Of a stretch of 64,000 nt of DNA, positions 60,872 through 64,000 are shown piece by piece. Below the pieces are notes generated by a model. That model saw only the letters and a list, made by a program, of their open reading frames with translations. It had not been told where the DNA came from and ran no database searches. Location: assembly GCA_034003955.1 (NCBI GenBank), contig JAVEXO010000002.1, positions 1-64,000 of the forward strand. The letters are read 5' to 3'. Position 1 is the first letter of the stretch, and every line of letters starts with the position of its first letter. A program made the position numbers and the translations under genes. The stretch comes from SZUA-370 sp034003955. GTDB lineage: Bacteria > Spirochaetota > Spirochaetia > Treponematales > UBA12059.

Positions 60872-62092
60872 ATGGCTGTTAATCAACAGAAAAAGGTACT
60901 TGTGCTCAATAGTGGCAGCTCATCACTCAAGTACGAAGTATTTCTCATGCCAAACAAACAGAGCCTTGGCAAGGGATCGGTTGAACGTATCGGTGAACCC
61001 AAGGGTATCCTGACTCAGAGCTCTCCAAAGGGTTTGGTCAAGGCAGAGGAGGTCTTCGCCGACCATAAGCATGCAATGCTTCGAGTTGGCCAAACCCTCG
61101 TCGATCCATCAAAAGGAATACTCGACAATCTTTCCGATATCGAGGCCATAGGACATCGTGTCGTGCATGGAGGCGAACGGTTTGCCAGCTCTGTTGCCAT
61201 AGATGCCGATGTCATCAAGGCACTGGAAGACAATATAGAACTTGCTCCCCTGCATAACCCAGCCAACCTGACGGGAATCAGGGAAGCCGAGAGCATGTGG
61301 CCAGGTGTGCCTCAGGTCGGCGTCTTTGATACGGCTTTTCATCAGACCATGTCACCTACCGCCTACCTCTATGCCCTGCCCCGAGAGTTGTACGAAAAAC
61401 ATCGTATTAGGCGTTATGGTTTTCATGGAACCAGTCATCGCTTTGTAGCAGCGAGGGCCCTTGAGCTCTTAGGACGAAAGGCCGAAAATACCAACCTCAT
61501 AACCTGCCACCTCGGCAACGGGGCCTCGATAACAGCTATAGAAGGAGGCAGATCCATAGACACCTCCATGGGGTTCACCCCGCTTGAAGGTCTCATGATG
61601 GGTACGCGGAGTGGAGACTTCGACCCAGCCATCCTCTGCTATCTAGCCGAACGTGGACACACGCACCAAGAACTGAACACCATGATAAACAAGAAGAGCG
61701 GCCTTCTTGGCTTGTCAGGCATATCCAATGACCTGCGGGATCTTGAAACAGCCGCCGATAAGGGCGTAAAAAATGCCATCGAGGCTCTCGATGTCTACGC
61801 TCATCGCGTCCGTAAGTATGTAGGAGCATACATGGCCGAGCTTATGCGGGTGGATGCAATCGTTTTTACTGGTGGTGTTGGCCAGCATGGCGCTAGAATG
61901 CGTGAACGCATATGCCATCGTCTGGAAAACATAGGCATCATGATGGACTACAACGCCAATAAAGAAGGCGGTTCCAAGGAGGGGCTTGTGTCACACCCAT
62001 TCTCCCCCACATCTATACTGGTTATTCCAACAAACGAAGAGCTCCAGATAGCCATGGACGCCTTCGATCTATTGTTCAAACCCAAGGCATAG
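60872..62092 (+). CDS. ackA: acetate kinase
   Basis: 406-residue enzyme making ATP from acetyl phosphate, the last step of acetate fermentation. Family signatures: VLNSGSSSLKYEVF (about 10-23), FDTAFHQTM, RRYGFHGTSHRFVAARA and CHLGNGASITAI. Length is normal. AGAAGGG lies 9 bases before the ATG. No pta gene is in the window. The 106 bases between the transporter and ackA hold nothing else recognised. Confidence 0.97.
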   Translation: MAVNQQKKVLVLNSGSSSLKYEVFLMPNKQSLGKGSVERIGEPKGILTQSSPKGLVKAEEVFADHKHAMLRVGQTLVDPSKGILDNLSDIEAIGHRVVHGGERFASSVAIDADVIKALEDNIELAPLHNPANLTGIREAESMWPGVPQVGVFDTAFHQTMSPTAYLYALPRELYEKHRIRRYGFHGTSHRFVAARALELLGRKAENTNLITCHLGNGASITAIEGGRSIDTSMGFTPLEGLMMGTRSGDFDPAILCYLAERGHTHQELNTMINKKSGLLGLSGISNDLRDLETAADKGVKNAIEALDVYAHRVRKYVGAYMAELMRVDAIVFTGGVGQHGARMRERICHRLENIGIMMDYNANKEGGSKEGLVSHPFSPTSILVIPTNEELQIAMDAFDLLFKPKA

Positions 62093-62099
62093 ACATTCA

Positions 62100-62128
62100 T
62101 TGAAATTCAGCCAATTTTCATGTATTAT
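62100..62128 (+). promoter_or_regulatory. promoter of the glycosyltransferase-like gene
   Basis: TTGAAA (62100-62105), 17 bases, TATTAT (62123-62128). The ATG at 62135 follows after 6 bases, with no Shine-Dalgarno sequence, so it is predicted to be leaderless. Confidence 0.6.
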
Positions 62129-62134
62129 GCCTGC

Positions 62135-63382
62135 ATGAAAATTGGTATTGGTTTCGTAACAGGCAGAAAAGGCTTTAAACATCTCTTCAGAACCTACGTA
62201 AACAGCTGGAGCGAACATGGCTTCATAGAAGATAGAGACATGGCTATCAAGTTGTTCGTAGCCTATGATCTGTCATACTTTGGAACAAAGGCCAGTGACT
62301 ACACGAGGGTCGATAGAGAGCTATCTGGCAAGCTCGACGGCTTGTCGTATTTTGGTACGACGCGTATAGCGGCTGAACGTCAGACACTCGTCAGAGAAGG
62401 TGTGCTCGACTCAGCAGAAACGATGCTCCTGTTTGGAGAAGGCTACGGCAAGAAGCGCAACGCCGTGGTCTGGTTTGCGTTACGAGCCGGCATGGACAGG
62501 CTTCTCTTCATAGATGACGATGAGTACCCCATTGCCGTCCAGCGCGGAGACCCGGTGCATTGGCGCGGTCAATCTGTCCTCGGTGCCCACCTCTTTGCCT
62601 CACAAGACGCAGACATTACCCACGGCCGACATTGCGGATACATTTCTCCAATACCCAAGGTACACTTTGATTCAAGCCTGACAGAAGACGTTTTTTCAGA
62701 ACTCATAGGGGCTCTATCAAACGACATAGTCACCTGGGATACCATCAAGAAGGTAGTCATAGGTGACGGAGGCGTGACCTATGCCGACCCCAGAATAGTC
62801 GACGGCATAGCACCAGAAGAGGTGCAGTCTGTAAAAGGCATGAAATTCATAAGCGGTGCGAACTTGTGTATGAACCTCAATCGCGGCGGAGCAGATTCGC
62901 CATTCTTTAATCCACCCGGAGCTCGTGGAGAGGACACATTCCTGTCCACCTGTCTTGAGGATAAGCGCGTCATGCGTGTGCCCGCGTACACCTTCCATGA
63001 TGCCTTCCTCAAGTACAATGCCTTGCTCCACGGAGTGTTGCCGCGGCGTCTCGACCCCGTGGATGCCCTCGATCCGGCTGTAGTCAAGCGCTTTGCAAAG
63101 GCAGCCGTCGGTTGGGTGCGGTACAAGCCTCTCCTCACCTATGTCACCGATCGTTCATCATACGAGGCGACGATAGAGTCTATGGAGAGCACCTTTACCA
63201 GGCTCGGTCCCGGATTAGCCGGATACTTCAAGGCCGACGAGTTTAACAAGCTACTTTCAGAGCTTAAGCGCTACGCCAGGAAGGTTCCTGAACACTTCGA
63301 CCTGTTTGAAAGGACGAAGGAAGCCTGGAGCAAGGCATTGCCCTGGGCTCGGGCTCATCCCGTCAAGGATGTTGTCAATTGA
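62135..63382 (+). CDS. probable glycosyltransferase (GT-A-like)
   Basis: 415-residue protein. It starts with a Rossmann-like strand (MKIGIGFVTGRKG), has FGEGYGKKRNAVVWFALRAG and then MDRLLFIDDDEYP. A D-D-D cluster after hydrophobic residues is the usual metal-binding DXD motif of GT-A glycosyltransferases. The middle has GRHCGYISPIPKVHF and a second acidic motif RGEDTFLSTCLED. The C-terminal roughly 120 residues are helical. No membrane helix. Donor and acceptor are unknown. An upstream in-frame ATG at 62120 lies in the -10 region and is not used by this reading. Confidence 0.65.
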   Translation: MKIGIGFVTGRKGFKHLFRTYVNSWSEHGFIEDRDMAIKLFVAYDLSYFGTKASDYTRVDRELSGKLDGLSYFGTTRIAAERQTLVREGVLDSAETMLLFGEGYGKKRNAVVWFALRAGMDRLLFIDDDEYPIAVQRGDPVHWRGQSVLGAHLFASQDADITHGRHCGYISPIPKVHFDSSLTEDVFSELIGALSNDIVTWDTIKKVVIGDGGVTYADPRIVDGIAPEEVQSVKGMKFISGANLCMNLNRGGADSPFFNPPGARGEDTFLSTCLEDKRVMRVPAYTFHDAFLKYNALLHGVLPRRLDPVDALDPAVVKRFAKAAVGWVRYKPLLTYVTDRSSYEATIESMESTFTRLGPGLAGYFKADEFNKLLSELKRYARKVPEHFDLFERTKEAWSKALPWARAHPVKDVVN

Positions 63383-63392
63383 GTCATAGAAC

Positions 63393-63899
63393 CTATTTGG
63401 TAAGGCCTGGAGCGTAACGCGCAAGGATTTTTTCTGCTATGAGGTAGGCTGCGGGACAAAATACCGTGTTAAACGCTAGCCTTCCAAGATCTCTCTGGAT
63501 ACCACGCTGGGTCATGTATGGAAAGTCATCACAATCCTTTGGTCTAAGCGTATAAATCCCGCATGTATTGTTCTCTTCAAGGAAGGGACATGGCATTGAG
63601 GCGCACATCCAGCCAAGCTCATCATGTCTCTCGAGCCTCTGTGACATGAACGCCTTTTGTTCAAAACCATAGGCCTTGCAGGCACGCTTTATTTCAGGCT
63701 CGTTCATCTTGGGTCCTATTGTCCTGCAACAATTGCCACATTTAAGACAGTCTATCTCCAAGAACGCTTCTTCACTGAAGTCGGCCACCACGTGGTCGAA
63801 ATTCTTTATATGAAACTTGCCAAGATATTTCATCTGCCGCTTGATGAGCGTATTGCGTTCGCGGCTCTTCTCAAGCAAGTGCTCGTATGCTTTGTCCAT
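63393..63899 (-). CDS. YkgJ-family cysteine cluster protein (second copy)
   Basis: 168-residue protein with the metal-binding signature CLKCGNCCRTIG (C-x2-C-x2-CC, about residues 51-58), further Cys at MCASMPCPF, NTCGIYTLRPKDC and FCPAA. It is the same broad family as the gene at 671-1198 but with different surroundings. The ATG at 63899 is preferred to one at 63908, because the latter lies inside the predicted -10 box. Biochemical function unknown. Confidence 0.85.
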   Translation of the reverse strand: MDKAYEHLLEKSRERNTLIKRQMKYLGKFHIKNFDHVVADFSEEAFLEIDCLKCGNCCRTIGPKMNEPEIKRACKAYGFEQKAFMSQRLERHDELGWMCASMPCPFLEENNTCGIYTLRPKDCDDFPYMTQRGIQRDLGRLAFNTVFCPAAYLIAEKILARYAPGLTK

Positions 63900-63906
63900 G
63901 AGTGGC

Positions 63907-63936
63907 ATACTAAACTGGAATAGCTGTTTTTCTCAA
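63907..63936 (-). promoter_or_regulatory. promoter of the second YkgJ-like gene
   Basis: On the - strand TTGAGA (63931-63936), 18 bases, TAGTAT (63907-63912), then 7 bases to the ATG at 63899, with no Shine-Dalgarno sequence. Confidence 0.45.
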
Positions 63937-64000
63937 GCCTTTGCGGCAGCCTCTGAGCGAACCTTCTTGCGTGCCGCAATGAACGATTCAAAGCATGCAA
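63933..64000 (-). CDS. C-terminal end of an unknown gene (partial)
   Basis: On the - strand the frame is open from the window edge for 21 codons (ACFESFIAARKKVRSEAAAKA) to a TGA at 63933-63935. Helical and basic, it could be the end of a gene entering from the right. Too short to identify. Confidence 0.35.
   Translation of the reverse strand, partial: ACFESFIAARKKVRSEAAAKA

Overview
The window looks like part of a Treponema-like spirochaete chromosome, assigned by inference. Supporting features are a fused cytidylate kinase/ribosomal protein S1 gene, several lipoproteins, a CHASE2 class III nucleotide cyclase, a GGDEF protein, a short FtsY and a cell-wall operon that runs directly into a radical SAM-DUF2344 protein. 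Host genes use ATA heavily for isoleucine and often start with TTG. The metabolism hinted at is anaerobic and fermentative: acetate kinase, a glycyl radical enzyme, a rubrerythrin-like protein and a thiol peroxidase.

Left part, + strand (1-17.4 kb): the tail of a gene that starts before the window; tRNA-Thr and tRNA-Tyr behind one promoter; a tightly overlapping run YkgJ-like, MBL-fold hydrolase, small protein, mltG, dnaG, rpoD; a zinc-ribbon coiled-coil protein followed by RNase P RNA; then a TPR membrane protein, mreB, mreC, mreD, mrdA (PBP2), rodA and a radical SAM protein. The first run joins wall, replication and transcription functions; the second is the rod-shape machinery.

Middle part, - strand (37.4-17.6 kb, read right to left): an orphan Cas2-like gene, prfB with its programmed frameshift, a PEGA protein, ftsY, a YwqK-like protein, lolC-lolD-lolE, recA, folK (its start overlaps the recA stop and is not ATG/GTG/TTG), scpA, scpB, rluB-type pseudouridine synthase, cmk-rpsA, a GAF-sigma54 activator, a TPR protein, a CHASE2 cyclase and a lipoprotein. 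An ABC-F ATPase gene runs the other way from 37.5 to 39.2 kb.

At 39274-39373 there are 100 Ns, a scaffold gap flanked by copies of a 17-bp repeat. Gene order across it is not proven. Right of it lie a rubrerythrin-like gene and a very AT-rich acetyltransferase gene that do not look like host genes in codon use.

Right part (40.7-64 kb): an M20 peptidase with two membrane proteins (one DUF5058); a lipoprotein hydrolase; a GntR regulator followed by a glycyl radical enzyme with no activase beside it; tyrS; nrnA; a diguanylate cyclase; a glutathione peroxidase; a C_GCAxxG_C_C protein; an ABC-2 exporter; an acyltransferase; a DUF427 protein and an OpuC-type osmolyte importer; ackA; a probable glycosyltransferase; a second YkgJ-like protein.

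The most notable cross-window pattern is that six genes have no visible Shine-Dalgarno sequence but do have a -35/-10 pair placed 5-7 bases before the ATG. They would make leaderless mRNAs. No CRISPR array, transposase, prophage or integrase was seen.
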